From assembly GCA_963734365.1 (NCBI GenBank), contig CAVTGV010000005.1, positions 62,001 to 126,000 on the forward strand: DNA of 64,000 bases. The letters run 5' to 3'. Each line of letters starts with the position of its first letter. Within the stretch, counting starts at the first letter, position 1. This document shows positions 44,133-52,618 of the stretch, piece by piece. Both the position numbers and the translations under genes were made by a program. Origin of the DNA: JACVRW01 sp963734365 (lineage in GTDB: Bacteria > Actinomycetota > Thermoleophilia > Solirubrobacterales > Thermoleophilaceae). The notes beneath the pieces were generated by a model, which was not told the origin of the DNA, did no database searches, and saw nothing but the letters and a program-made list of their open reading frames with translations.

Positions 44133-46346
44133 ATGGCGCGCGACCCGAAGTACGACATCCTCTTCGAGCCGATCCAGCTTGGGCCGAAGACGCTGAAGAA
44201 CCGCTTCTACCAGGTGCCTCACTGCATCGGTGCGGGCTCCGAGAAGCCTGGCTTCCAGGCCTATCACCGGGGCGTGAAGGCTGAGGGCGGCTGGGGCGCC
44301 CTCTGCACCGAGTACTGCTCCATCCACCCCGAGTCGGACGACACCATGCGGGTCTCGGCTCGGATCTGGGACGACGACGACGTGCGCAACCTCGCGGTGA
44401 TGTGCGACCGGCTGCACGAGTTCGACGCGCTCGCCGGCATCGAGCTGTGGTACGGCGGCCCGCACGCGCCCTGCATGGAGTCGCGCCACAACCCTCGCGG
44501 ACCCTCACAGATCCCGTCGGACTTCGAGGTCAACACGCACCCGCGCTACATGGACAAGGACGACATCGCGCTGGTCCAGCAGATGTACGTGGACGCCGCG
44601 GTGCGCGGGCGCGAGGCCGGCTTCGACATCATCTACGTCTACGGGGCGCACTCCTACCTGCCGCTGCAGTTCCTCTCCCCCTTCTACAACAAGCGCAGCG
44701 ACGAGTACGGCGGCAGCTTCGAGAACCGCGCCCGCTTCTGGAAGGAGTGTCTCGAGCAGGTCAGAGAGGCCGTGGGCGACGACTGCGCGATCGCCTCGCG
44801 CTTCGCGGTCGACACCCTCTACGGCCCGTCCGCGATCGAGATCGGCGAGGACGGCATTCGCTTCGTCGAGTACGTGGACGACCTGGTCGATGTCTGGGAC
44901 CTGACCGTCGGCGACATCGCCGAGTGGGGCCAGAACGCCGGCCCGTCTCGCTTCTTCGAGGAGAACCACGAGAAGCCATACACCGGTCAGGTCAAGGCGG
45001 GCGACCACACCAACAAGCCCGTGATCGGAGTGGGGCGGATCACCAATCCCGACACGATGGTCTCGATCATCAACTCGGGTCAGTTCGACATCATCGGCGC
45101 CGCGCGCCCGTCGATCTCCGATCCCTTCCTCCCGAAGAAGATCGAGGAGGGCCGCGCCGACGACATCCGCGAATGCATCGGCTGCAACCAGTGCATCTCC
45201 CGCTGGGAGATCGGCGGCCCGCCGATGATCTGCACCCAGAACGCCACCGCCGGCGAGGAGTACCGGCGCGGCTGGCACCCCGAGAAGTTCCACCCGGCTG
45301 CGAATCGCGACAAGGGCGTGCTCGTGGTGGGCGCCGGGCCGGCGGGCATGGAGTGCGCGATGGTGCTCGGCAAGCGCGACATGTCGGCCGTTCACCTGGT
45401 CGACGCCGACAAGGAGATCGGTGGTTGCGTCAACTGGATCTCCCAGCTCGGCCACTCGGACGGCAAGGAGAACCTGGCCCGCGGCACCGCCCGCGGCCTC
45501 GGCGAGTGGAAGCGAATCGTCAACTACCGCCAGATCCAGCTCGACAAGCTGAAGAACGTCGATGTGCACACGGGCTCGCGCCTGTCCGCGCAGGACGTGC
45601 TCGAGTACGGGGCGGAGATCGTGATCATCGCGGCGGGCTCCCACTTCGCCACCGACGGCCTCAACCCGGCCACCCACGACGTGATCGAGGGCGCCGACAC
45701 ATCGCTCGACTGGCAGCTGACTCCGAAGGAGGTCGTCGAGGGCGACAAGGAGATCGGCCAGCGCGTGCTCGTGCTCGAGAACGAGGGCTACTACATGGGC
45801 GTCTCGATAGCCCAGAAGCTCGCCGGCGAGGGCAAGGACGTGACGATCCTGACTCAGCTCGGCGATGTGGCCAACTACATGGAGTTCACGCTCGAGGCGC
45901 CCATGCTCCACCGCGACCTACACCGCCTCGACGTGAAGATCCATCCGTACACGATGCTCGAGAAGATCGAGCCGGGCGTCTGCCACGCCTACAACGTCTG
46001 GAAGCCCGCGCACAAGGAGCAGTTCGAGGTCGACACCGTGGTGCTCTGCACCCAGCGCCTGTCGAACGACGAGCTGTACCACGAGCTGCGCTCCGACAAG
46101 GAGAAGCTCGAGAGCGAGGGCATCGAGGCCGTCTACATGATCGGCGACGCCGCGGCCCCGCGGATGATCCCGGACTCGATCTTCGACGGCCACCGGCTGG
46201 CGCGCGAGATCGACAGCCCGAACCCGGCGATGCCCCTGCCGTTCATCCGCGAGCGGCGGCTGTGGGGCGAGGTGACCAACGACGACTACGACGGCCGGCT
46301 CCTGAACACGCCCGACATCGGGCCGATGGTCAGCGTGGCCGAGTAG
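44133..46346 (+). CDS. tmd: Trimethylamine dehydrogenase
   Basis: The enzyme oxidatively demethylates trimethylamine to dimethylamine and formaldehyde. The 737-residue protein aligns from the first residue with my recollection of Methylophilus TMADH: an N-terminal FMN barrel with the covalent 6-S-cysteinyl-FMN site VPHC (Cys31, mature Cys30), a [4Fe-4S] set CIGCNQC plus a fourth Cys after 12 residues (348, 351, 354, 367), and two C-terminal Rossmann domains (VLVVGAGPAGMECA). The residues recalled as separating trimethylamine from dimethylamine dehydrogenases are the trimethylamine type: Tyr60, Ser74, Trp105 in mature numbering. The ATG at 44133 follows a GGGGGAG site; an upstream TTG would overlap the operator. 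Electrons go to ETF, encoded next. Confidence 0.95.
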   Translation: MARDPKYDILFEPIQLGPKTLKNRFYQVPHCIGAGSEKPGFQAYHRGVKAEGGWGALCTEYCSIHPESDDTMRVSARIWDDDDVRNLAVMCDRLHEFDALAGIELWYGGPHAPCMESRHNPRGPSQIPSDFEVNTHPRYMDKDDIALVQQMYVDAAVRGREAGFDIIYVYGAHSYLPLQFLSPFYNKRSDEYGGSFENRARFWKECLEQVREAVGDDCAIASRFAVDTLYGPSAIEIGEDGIRFVEYVDDLVDVWDLTVGDIAEWGQNAGPSRFFEENHEKPYTGQVKAGDHTNKPVIGVGRITNPDTMVSIINSGQFDIIGAARPSISDPFLPKKIEEGRADDIRECIGCNQCISRWEIGGPPMICTQNATAGEEYRRGWHPEKFHPAANRDKGVLVVGAGPAGMECAMVLGKRDMSAVHLVDADKEIGGCVNWISQLGHSDGKENLARGTARGLGEWKRIVNYRQIQLDKLKNVDVHTGSRLSAQDVLEYGAEIVIIAAGSHFATDGLNPATHDVIEGADTSLDWQLTPKEVVEGDKEIGQRVLVLENEGYYMGVSIAQKLAGEGKDVTILTQLGDVANYMEFTLEAPMLHRDLHRLDVKIHPYTMLEKIEPGVCHAYNVWKPAHKEQFEVDTVVLCTQRLSNDELYHELRSDKEKLESEGIEAVYMIGDAAAPRMIPDSIFDGHRLAREIDSPNPAMPLPFIRERRLWGEVTNDDYDGRLLNTPDIGPMVSVAE

Positions 46347-46350
46347 CTCC

Positions 46351-47142
46351 GTGAAGATCGTCGTCCCCGTCAAGCAGGTGGCGGTCCTCGACGAGGAGTT
46401 CGAGCTCCTCGAGGACCGTCCCGGAGTGGACCCCGACGCCATCGAGTGGGAGCTGAACGAGTGGGACGACTTCTCGCTCGAGGCGGCCCTGCAGCTGCGC
46501 GAGGCGGAGGGGGAGGGCGAGATCGTGGTGATCTCCGTGGGAGACGAGGAGGCCGAGGAGGGGCTCCGCGCGTGCCTGGCCAAGGGTGCCGACCGCGCGC
46601 TGCGCATCTGGGACGACGCGCTGGAGGATGCCGACGCCCTGGCGGTGGCGCGTGTGCTGGCGGCTGCCGTCGAGCGCGAGTCCCCCGACCTCGTGCTGTG
46701 CGGCGTGCAGTCGAGCGACGCGGTGAACAGCGCCACCGGCGTGGCCCTGGCGGCGCATCTCGGCCTGCCGCGGGTGGCCGTGGTCAAGGCCCTCGACTAC
46801 GACGCTTCAGCGGGATCCGCGACGGTCGAGCGTGAGCTGGAGGGCGGGCTGATCGAGCTGCTGCGCGTGCGCCTGCCCGCGCTGCTCACGATCCAGACCG
46901 GCATCAACGAGCCCCGCTACGCGAATCTGCGCGCGATCAAGCAGGCGAAGGAGAAGCCGCTCGAGGTCACCTCGCCGGACGACCTCGGGCTCGACGCCGA
47001 AACGGTCGAACAGGCGGCGGGCGCGCGCGTGCGCTCGCTCGCACCGCCCGACACCGGCGGCGGCGCCGAGATGCTCAACGGCTCGCCCGCCTCGGTGGCA
47101 GAGCGGATCGCCGAGATCGTGAAGGAGCGGATGACCGGATGA
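46351..47142 (+). CDS. etfB: Electron transfer flavoprotein beta subunit
   Basis: The 263-residue protein begins KIVVPVKQVAVLDEEFEL and has the AMP/FAD-binding LVLCGVQSSDAVNSATGVAL near residues 112-131 and the PALLTIQTGINEPRYANLRA-type signature near 175-190. It forms the ETF heterodimer with the next gene product and should accept electrons from TMADH, its direct upstream neighbour (four bases away). The GTG start is supported by this tight spacing. Confidence 0.93.
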   Translation: MKIVVPVKQVAVLDEEFELLEDRPGVDPDAIEWELNEWDDFSLEAALQLREAEGEGEIVVISVGDEEAEEGLRACLAKGADRALRIWDDALEDADALAVARVLAAAVERESPDLVLCGVQSSDAVNSATGVALAAHLGLPRVAVVKALDYDASAGSATVERELEGGLIELLRVRLPALLTIQTGINEPRYANLRAIKQAKEKPLEVTSPDDLGLDAETVEQAAGARVRSLAPPDTGGGAEMLNGSPASVAERIAEIVKERMTG

Positions 47143-48092
47143 GCGGCATCCTGGTCGTCGCCGAGAGCCGGCAGGGCGAGCTGCGCGAGGTCTCGCTCGA
47201 GCTGGTGGGTGCGGCGCTGGCCCTAAAGGAGCAGGCGGGCGGGCCCGTGAACGTGGCTCTGATAGGCGCCGGCGGCGAGGCCCACGCCGGAGCGCTGGCC
47301 GCCCCGGGGGTGGACGAGGTGTTGACGGTGGCCGGCGCGCCGGAGAACTGCGAGGCCCACGCGCACGAGGGCGTGCTGGAGGCGCTGATCGCGGAGGAGC
47401 AGCCCGGCGTGGTGCTGCTCGGCCACACGATCGACTCGCTGGGCTTCGGGCCGGCGCTGGCGGCACGGCTGGGGCTCGGCTTCGCCAGCGACGTGACCGG
47501 ACTCAGCTGGGAGGACGGGCCGGTGGCCACCCGCGGGGCCTACGGCGGCAAGGTGGAGGTGGAGCTCGACTTCCCCGGCAAGGAGACGACTCTGCTGATG
47601 CTGCGCGCCGGCGCGTTCGAGGCGCCGGCCGAGACGGGCGAGGCGTCCGTGCGGGAGGTCGACGCCGCGGCCGAGCCGCGCACCGAGCAGCTCGGCTTCC
47701 GCGAGGTCGAGGCCGGCGACGTGGACATCACGAAGGCCGAGTTCCTCCTTTCGGTGGGGCGCGGCATCGACGACAAGGACGCGCTGCCGCAGTTCGAGGA
47801 GCTGGCCGAGGCGATGGGAGCCACGCTCAGCGTGTCGCGGCCGCTCGTCGACGCCGGCTGGGTCTCGAATGCCCGCCAGGTCGGCCAGTCCGGGAAGACC
47901 GTCAAGCCGCGCGTCTACCTCGCGCTCGGGATATCGGGCGCGGTACAGCACCTGGCCGGAATGCAGAACGCGGACACGATCATCGCGGTCAACACCGACC
48001 CCGAGGCCCCGATCTTCCGGGTTGCCCACTACGGCGCGGTGGCGGACCTCTTCGACGTCGCGGACGAGCTGGCCGACCAGTTCGGCGGCTAG
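47139..48092 (+). CDS. etfA: Electron transfer flavoprotein alpha subunit
   Basis: The 317-residue protein has an N-terminal half with LVVAESRQGELREVSLEL and VLLGHTIDSLGFGPALAARL, and the C-terminal FAD domain with the signature region RVYLALGISGAVQHLAGMQN and AINTDPEAPIFRVA-like INTDP (here AVNTDPEAPIF). The ATG overlaps the etfB stop (ATGA). With EtfB it shuttles electrons from TMADH, and possibly from the soxDAGB-like dehydrogenase and the DAO flavoprotein, to the membrane Fe-S protein encoded next. Confidence 0.93.
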   Translation: MSGILVVAESRQGELREVSLELVGAALALKEQAGGPVNVALIGAGGEAHAGALAAPGVDEVLTVAGAPENCEAHAHEGVLEALIAEEQPGVVLLGHTIDSLGFGPALAARLGLGFASDVTGLSWEDGPVATRGAYGGKVEVELDFPGKETTLLMLRAGAFEAPAETGEASVREVDAAAEPRTEQLGFREVEAGDVDITKAEFLLSVGRGIDDKDALPQFEELAEAMGATLSVSRPLVDAGWVSNARQVGQSGKTVKPRVYLALGISGAVQHLAGMQNADTIIAVNTDPEAPIFRVAHYGAVADLFDVADELADQFGG

Positions 48093-48095
48093 ATC

Positions 48096-50300
48096 GTGAG
48101 CGGGCTCTCACCGCTCGCGGCTCTCGCACCGCTCGCCGCCGAGAAGACCCGCGAGGTCTTCTGGGACTTCGAGCCCGCCCTGGAGGTGCTGTGGTACGTC
48201 CTGGCCGGCATCTCGGTGTTCGTGTTCGCGTACGGGGTGGCGCGGCCGATCGCCAAGTACCGGCGCTCGCACGGCGGCGGCTGGCCGCCTCGCTCCGAGT
48301 TGCCATCCCGCTTTCGCGAGGCGCTGCGGATCCTGATGAGCCACGCCTCGATCGGCCGCCGGGACCCGTACGCCGGGTGGGCCCACCGCGGGATCTTCTA
48401 CGGCTTCGTCGTGCTGTTCATCGGCACGGTGATCCTGGGGATCAACACCGACTTCACCGAGCCGGTGCTGGGCTGGCGCTTCTTCGAGGGGAACTTCTAC
48501 CTCGGCTACTCGATCGTCCTGGATGTCCTGGGCCTGGCCCTCCTGATCGGACTGCTGCTGATGATGGTCCGGCGGGGGATCATGCGCCCGGCCAAGCTGG
48601 ACTACACCCGCCCCGACCGCGAGGAGGACGGACGCGAGCTGTATCGCTGGGGCGATTGGGCGTTCGTGGTGATCCTGTTGGTGCTCGTGCTGTCGGGCTA
48701 CGTGCTGGAGGGCGCCCGCATCGCCATGGAGAACCCCGGCTACAACGAGTACTCCCCCGCGGGCTGGGTGGCCGCTCAGGGCTTCGAGGCGCTGGGGGCG
48801 AGCGACGGCGCCCTGCGCGTGGTGAGGCACACGATCTGGTGGTCGCACGGGCTGCTGGCGATCGCCTTCGTGGCCTCGATCCCCTACACCAAGGCGTCTC
48901 ACATGCTGGCGAGCTTCGGCTCGCTCGTGGTGCGCGACCCGCAGGCCGGCAAGCGCCTCAAGCCGATCCCGCCCGAGCTGGCGTCCGAGCCGGCCGGCTA
49001 CGGGGCGCTCGCCGACTTCAGTGAGGTCCACCTGCTCCAGCTCGATGCCTGCACCAAGTGCGGCAAGTGCCACGAGGCCTGCCCCGCGCTCGCGACCGGC
49101 CGGCCGCTCTCTCCGCGCGACGTGGTGCTCGAGCTGCGCGAGCAGTCAAACGCGGCGATGCGCGAGGTGGGCGTGGGCGGCGTGCTCGGCGTGCTGATCA
49201 AGGGGCAGACCGGCGGAGACGGCGCCTTCACGCGTGAAGTGGTGCGCGAGGACGGCGTGCGCGCTGACACGGTTTGGTCCTGCATGCAGTGCAACGCCTG
49301 CGTCGAGGCGTGTCCGGTGGGCATCGAGCAGGCGCCCATCATCAACCAGCTTCGCCGCCGTCTGGTGGAGGAAGGCGAGCTGCCGGCCAACCTGCAGACC
49401 GCGCTTCAGACCATCCACAAGTCGGGCAACTCCTTCGGCGAGCGTGCGCGCAAGCGCGGCCGCTGGACCGAGGAGCTCGACTTCGAGATCAAGGACGCGC
49501 GCAAGGAAGCGGTCGACGTGCTCTGGTTCGTGGGCGACTACGCCTCCTTCGACCCGCGCAGCCAGAAGGTCACACGCGCGCTGGCGCGGCTGTTCCATGC
49601 CGCCGAGCTGGACTTCGGGATCCTCTACGACGGCGAGCGCAACTCCGGCAACGACGTGCGCCGCGCCGGGGAGGAGGGCCTGTTCGAGGCGCTGGCCGAG
49701 CAGAACGTGGCCACGCTCGAGGAGTGTGACTTCAACCGCATCGTCACCAGCGATCCCCACTCGCTCAACACGCTGCGCAACGAGTACCCGGACCTGATCT
49801 CAGAGGAGCTCGGCGGCTCGTGGAGCGTGGCCCACCACACCGCGCTGCTGCTCGAGCTGATCGAGTCCGGGCGGCTGCCGCTGCGAGGGGCGCTCGACTA
49901 TCGCGTCACGTACCACGACCCGTGCTACCTGGGCCGCCACAACGGCGGCTATGACGCTCCGCGGGAGATCCTCGATGCACTCGGGTGCACGCTCGTCGAG
50001 ATGCCGCGCAACCGCGACAACTCGTTCTGCTGCGGCGCCGGCGGGGGCCGAATCTGGATCCCCGACGAGCCCGGCGTGGAGCGGCCATCCGAGAACCGCA
50101 TCAACGAGGCGGTGTCGCTCGGCGAGCTCGACTACTTCGTGGTCAGCTGCCCCAAGGACGTGACGATGTACGAAGACGCCATCAAGACCTCGGGCAACGC
50201 GGAGCAGATCGAGCTGCGCGAGTTGACGGAGCTGATCGAGGAGGCGCTCGGTAAGGCCGAGCCTGAGCCGCTGAGCCCGGCCGGGGTCAAGGCAGACTGA
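48096..50300 (+). CDS. Membrane Fe-S oxidoreductase, EtfD-like ETF:quinone reductase
   Basis: The 734-residue protein combines a membrane domain with about six segments in the first 280 residues (NarI-like, for example WYVLAGISVFVFAYGVA), two 4Fe-4S motifs (CTKCGKCHEACP near residue 318 and CMQCNACVEACP near 397), and two CCG/heterodisulfide-reductase-type domains (second: YHDPCYLGRHNGG, NSFCCGAGGG). This architecture matches proteins called EtfD in mycobacteria that oxidise ETF and reduce quinone. Its place directly after etfBA supports the role of passing amine-derived electrons to the respiratory chain. The GTG follows etfA by three bases. Confidence 0.88.
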   Translation: MSGLSPLAALAPLAAEKTREVFWDFEPALEVLWYVLAGISVFVFAYGVARPIAKYRRSHGGGWPPRSELPSRFREALRILMSHASIGRRDPYAGWAHRGIFYGFVVLFIGTVILGINTDFTEPVLGWRFFEGNFYLGYSIVLDVLGLALLIGLLLMMVRRGIMRPAKLDYTRPDREEDGRELYRWGDWAFVVILLVLVLSGYVLEGARIAMENPGYNEYSPAGWVAAQGFEALGASDGALRVVRHTIWWSHGLLAIAFVASIPYTKASHMLASFGSLVVRDPQAGKRLKPIPPELASEPAGYGALADFSEVHLLQLDACTKCGKCHEACPALATGRPLSPRDVVLELREQSNAAMREVGVGGVLGVLIKGQTGGDGAFTREVVREDGVRADTVWSCMQCNACVEACPVGIEQAPIINQLRRRLVEEGELPANLQTALQTIHKSGNSFGERARKRGRWTEELDFEIKDARKEAVDVLWFVGDYASFDPRSQKVTRALARLFHAAELDFGILYDGERNSGNDVRRAGEEGLFEALAEQNVATLEECDFNRIVTSDPHSLNTLRNEYPDLISEELGGSWSVAHHTALLLELIESGRLPLRGALDYRVTYHDPCYLGRHNGGYDAPREILDALGCTLVEMPRNRDNSFCCGAGGGRIWIPDEPGVERPSENRINEAVSLGELDYFVVSCPKDVTMYEDAIKTSGNAEQIELRELTELIEEALGKAEPEPLSPAGVKAD

Positions 50301-50310
50301 GGGTCGGCGA

Positions 50311-50336
50311 GCCCCTCGGCGACGTCGCCGGGGGGC
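50311..50336. terminator. Strong hairpin between convergent etfD-like and gcvT-like genes
   Basis: A 26-base inverted repeat (GCCCCTCGGCGAC paired with GTCGCCGGGGGGC, one G-T wobble) lies 10 bases after the EtfD-like stop and 11 bases before the stop of the convergent gene. It is likely a bidirectional terminator. Confidence 0.65.
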
Positions 50337-50347
50337 CGATGGTCAGC

Positions 50348-51475
50348 TCACGATCGCGGCCGCGCCTTCTCGGTGTCGTAGACGGGGAAGGCGGCCACCG
50401 TGGCGGGCACCGTGCCGTCGCCGAGCGCCACCTCGACCTTCGTGCCCTCGCTGTTCAGGTCGCGGTCGATCGCGGCCATCGCGATCTGCCCGCCGATGCT
50501 GGGGCTCTCGGCCGGGCTGCGGACGATGCCGACCTCGCGGCCGTCCTGCGTGACCGTGGCCCCGTACTCGGGGGTGGTGTCTCCGTCGATCTTCAGGGTG
50601 GTGAGCTGGCGCGGCGTCCCCTCGGAGGCGATCCGCTTGAGCGCGTCCTTGCCGACGAAGTCGCCGGGCTTGTCGAGCTTGACCATCTTGTCGAGGCGAA
50701 CCTCGAAGGGGTCGGTCTTGTGGGGGAAGTAGTCCACGTCCGGGAACAGCAGGCCGCACTCGATCCGGATCGTCTCGATGGCCGAGAGCCCGATCGGAAG
50801 CATGCCCTCTGGCCGGCCGGCGTCGAGCACGGCGTTCCAGAGGTCGGACGCGCGGGCGGGCTCGCAATAGAGCTCGTAGCCGAGCTCGCCCGAGTAGCCG
50901 GTGCGCGAGACCAGACAGGGGACGCCGCCCACCTTGGCGTCCGTCTCGAACCGGAAGTAGCGCAGCTGTGAGAGGTCGATGCCCTCGGTGATCGGTGCCA
51001 GGATGTCGCGCGACTTCGGGCCCTGAACCTGAAGGTGGGGCATGTCGGCAGTCACGTCCTCGATCTCGACGCTCAGCCCGCGATCGGAGGCCACCTGGCG
51101 AAACCAGTCGAGGTCCGAGTCGTAGCTCGTGATCGAGAAGCAGTGGTCATCCGAGAACTTGAAGATCGTTCCGTCCATGACCATGAGGCCGTCCTCGTCG
51201 CAGATGGCCCCGTAGCGCACCTGGCCGACTTCGAGCGCCGACATGTCGTTGGTGAAGAGGACGTCGGCGAGCGCCAGGGCGTCAGGGCCCTTCATGTCCC
51301 ACTTGCGCAATGGCGACTCGTCCCAGATGTTGGACGCGTTGCGCGTGGCCTGGTGCTCTGCCGTCGCGTCGCCGAAGTGGTCGGCCCACGCCCAGCCCTC
51401 CCAGTCGGTCCATTCGGCGCCGAGCTGATCCTGCGCGTCGTAGAAGGCGCTCCGCTTCAGTGCCGTCGTGGACAT
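50348..51475 (-). CDS. GcvT-family tetrahydrofolate-dependent aminomethyltransferase-like protein
   Basis: The 375-residue protein has the GcvT fold: NIWDESPLRKWDMKGPDAL near 47-65, LQVQGPKSRDIL near 148, SRTGYSGELGYELYCEP near 188 with the folate-site residues, and LDKPGDFVGKDAL near 275. The ATG at 51475 follows a GGGAG site; the longer frame would cover the promoter. Family members move a one-carbon group from an amine or sulfonium compound to tetrahydrofolate (GcvT, DmdA, dimethylglycine enzymes). It is alone on its strand, without the glycine cleavage partners gcvH or gcvP. An operator copy in its promoter ties it to the methylamine regulon, so it may serve the separate DAO flavoprotein or a dimethylamine step. 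Confidence 0.87.
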   Translation of the reverse strand: MSTTALKRSAFYDAQDQLGAEWTDWEGWAWADHFGDATAEHQATRNASNIWDESPLRKWDMKGPDALALADVLFTNDMSALEVGQVRYGAICDEDGLMVMDGTIFKFSDDHCFSITSYDSDLDWFRQVASDRGLSVEIEDVTADMPHLQVQGPKSRDILAPITEGIDLSQLRYFRFETDAKVGGVPCLVSRTGYSGELGYELYCEPARASDLWNAVLDAGRPEGMLPIGLSAIETIRIECGLLFPDVDYFPHKTDPFEVRLDKMVKLDKPGDFVGKDALKRIASEGTPRQLTTLKIDGDTTPEYGATVTQDGREVGIVRSPAESPSIGGQIAMAAIDRDLNSEGTKVEVALGDGTVPATVAAFPVYDTEKARPRS

Positions 51476-51490
51476 CCCACTCCCTTCGCT

Positions 51491-51504
51491 GGACGAATTT
51501 GTGC
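51491..51504. promoter_or_regulatory. Operator copy 4, gcvT-like promoter
   Basis: GGACGAATTTGTGC lies 16 bases before the gcvT-like ATG. On the reverse strand a -35 TTGTCC (51533-51538) and a -10 TAGGGT (51510-51515) are separated by 17 bases, placing the operator at the predicted transcription start. Confidence 0.65.
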
Positions 51505-51610
51505 AGCGAACCCTACAAACCGCCAGGGCCTTGGACAAGTGCGCCACCTGCGGTTGGGCCGGAGGCCCTTAGAATCGTCACGTGGCCCGATCCAGGTCGA
51601 GATAAGGCCG

Positions 51611-52567
51611 GTGGCGCGCTCCATCGTCGTCGGTGTGGTCGGCGATTCCGGCGCCGGCAAGACCACGATCACCCGCGGCCTGGTGCGCGTGCTGGGCGAC
51701 CAGCACGTCACGCACGTCTCGGCCGACGACTATCACCGCTACGACCGCCGCCGCCGGCGGGAGCTCGGGGTCACCCCGCTGCACCCCGACTCGAACCACC
51801 TCGACATCCTCACCCAGCACCTGATCCACCTGCGCCGTGGAGAGCCCGTGCTCAAGCCGGTCTACAGCCATCGCAACGGCGGGTTCGAGCCGCCGGAGTA
51901 CGTGAGGCCCGCGAACTTCCTGTTGGTGGAGGGGCTGCTCAACTTCCATACCGAGACGCTGCGCAGCGTGCACGACGTTCGGGTGATGCTCACGCCGCCG
52001 GAGCGGCTGCGGCGCGCCTGGAAGCTCAAGCGCGACTGCACGCGGCGGGGCTACACCACCGACGAGGTGCTGGCCGAGCTCGATCGGCGGCTGGCGGACA
52101 CCGCGGCCTTCATCGAGCCACAGCGTGAGCACGCCGACATCGTGGTGGCCTTCCGGCCGGGGCGAACCGGGGATCCGGCCCATCTCGACGCCGACGTGGT
52201 GCTGCGCGACACGCTGCCGCACCCGGATCTCTCGCCGCTGCTCGGCGACAGCTCACCCGGCCCCGCGCTGATCAAGCGCGAGCGCGAGTGGCTGCTGCGT
52301 ATCCCGGGCGATCTCGATCCGGAGCATGCCGCTGAGCTCGAGGAGGCGGTCTGGGAGCGCATGAGCTTCGCGTCGCATCTGCGCATCCGTCGCCTCGGCG
52401 AGTTCACGGTGGGCACGGACCTGCTGCGCTCGGACTCGCTGGCGCTGGTCCAGCTGCTGATCCTCTACCACGTGGTCACGGCACGGGCAGCGCTGGCCAT
52501 CGGCGGCTCGCCGCCGCGCGCCGAGCCGCGCTGGGCGCCGGGCTCCGACTCCGCGCTGCACGGCTGA
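51611..52567 (+). CDS. prk: Phosphoribulokinase/uridine kinase-family protein
   Basis: The 318-residue protein has the P-loop VGDSGAGKTTITRGL near residues 9-23, an ADDYHRYDRRRRRELGVTPL segment typical of phosphoribulokinases, PVYSHRNGGF and the Walker B-like FLLVEGLLNFHTE. Phosphoribulokinase makes ribulose-1,5-bisphosphate for RuBisCO; no RuBisCO is in this window. A LysR regulator of CbbR-like size follows, a common partner of Calvin-cycle genes. The GTG start is used because the phosphate-binding loop begins five residues later. A uridine-kinase-like activity cannot be excluded. Confidence 0.82.
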   Translation: MARSIVVGVVGDSGAGKTTITRGLVRVLGDQHVTHVSADDYHRYDRRRRRELGVTPLHPDSNHLDILTQHLIHLRRGEPVLKPVYSHRNGGFEPPEYVRPANFLLVEGLLNFHTETLRSVHDVRVMLTPPERLRRAWKLKRDCTRRGYTTDEVLAELDRRLADTAAFIEPQREHADIVVAFRPGRTGDPAHLDADVVLRDTLPHPDLSPLLGDSSPGPALIKREREWLLRIPGDLDPEHAAELEEAVWERMSFASHLRIRRLGEFTVGTDLLRSDSLALVQLLILYHVVTARAALAIGGSPPRAEPRWAPGSDSALHG

Positions 52568-52618
52568 CACGACGCGCTTCTGCGACGTAAACTGCCGTCT
52601 ATAGGTCGGCTCTGACCC

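Noticed and set aside
44133..46346. Dimethylamine dehydrogenase or 2,4-dienoyl-CoA reductase
   Set aside because: The whole length matches TMADH, and the three discriminating residues are the trimethylamine type.
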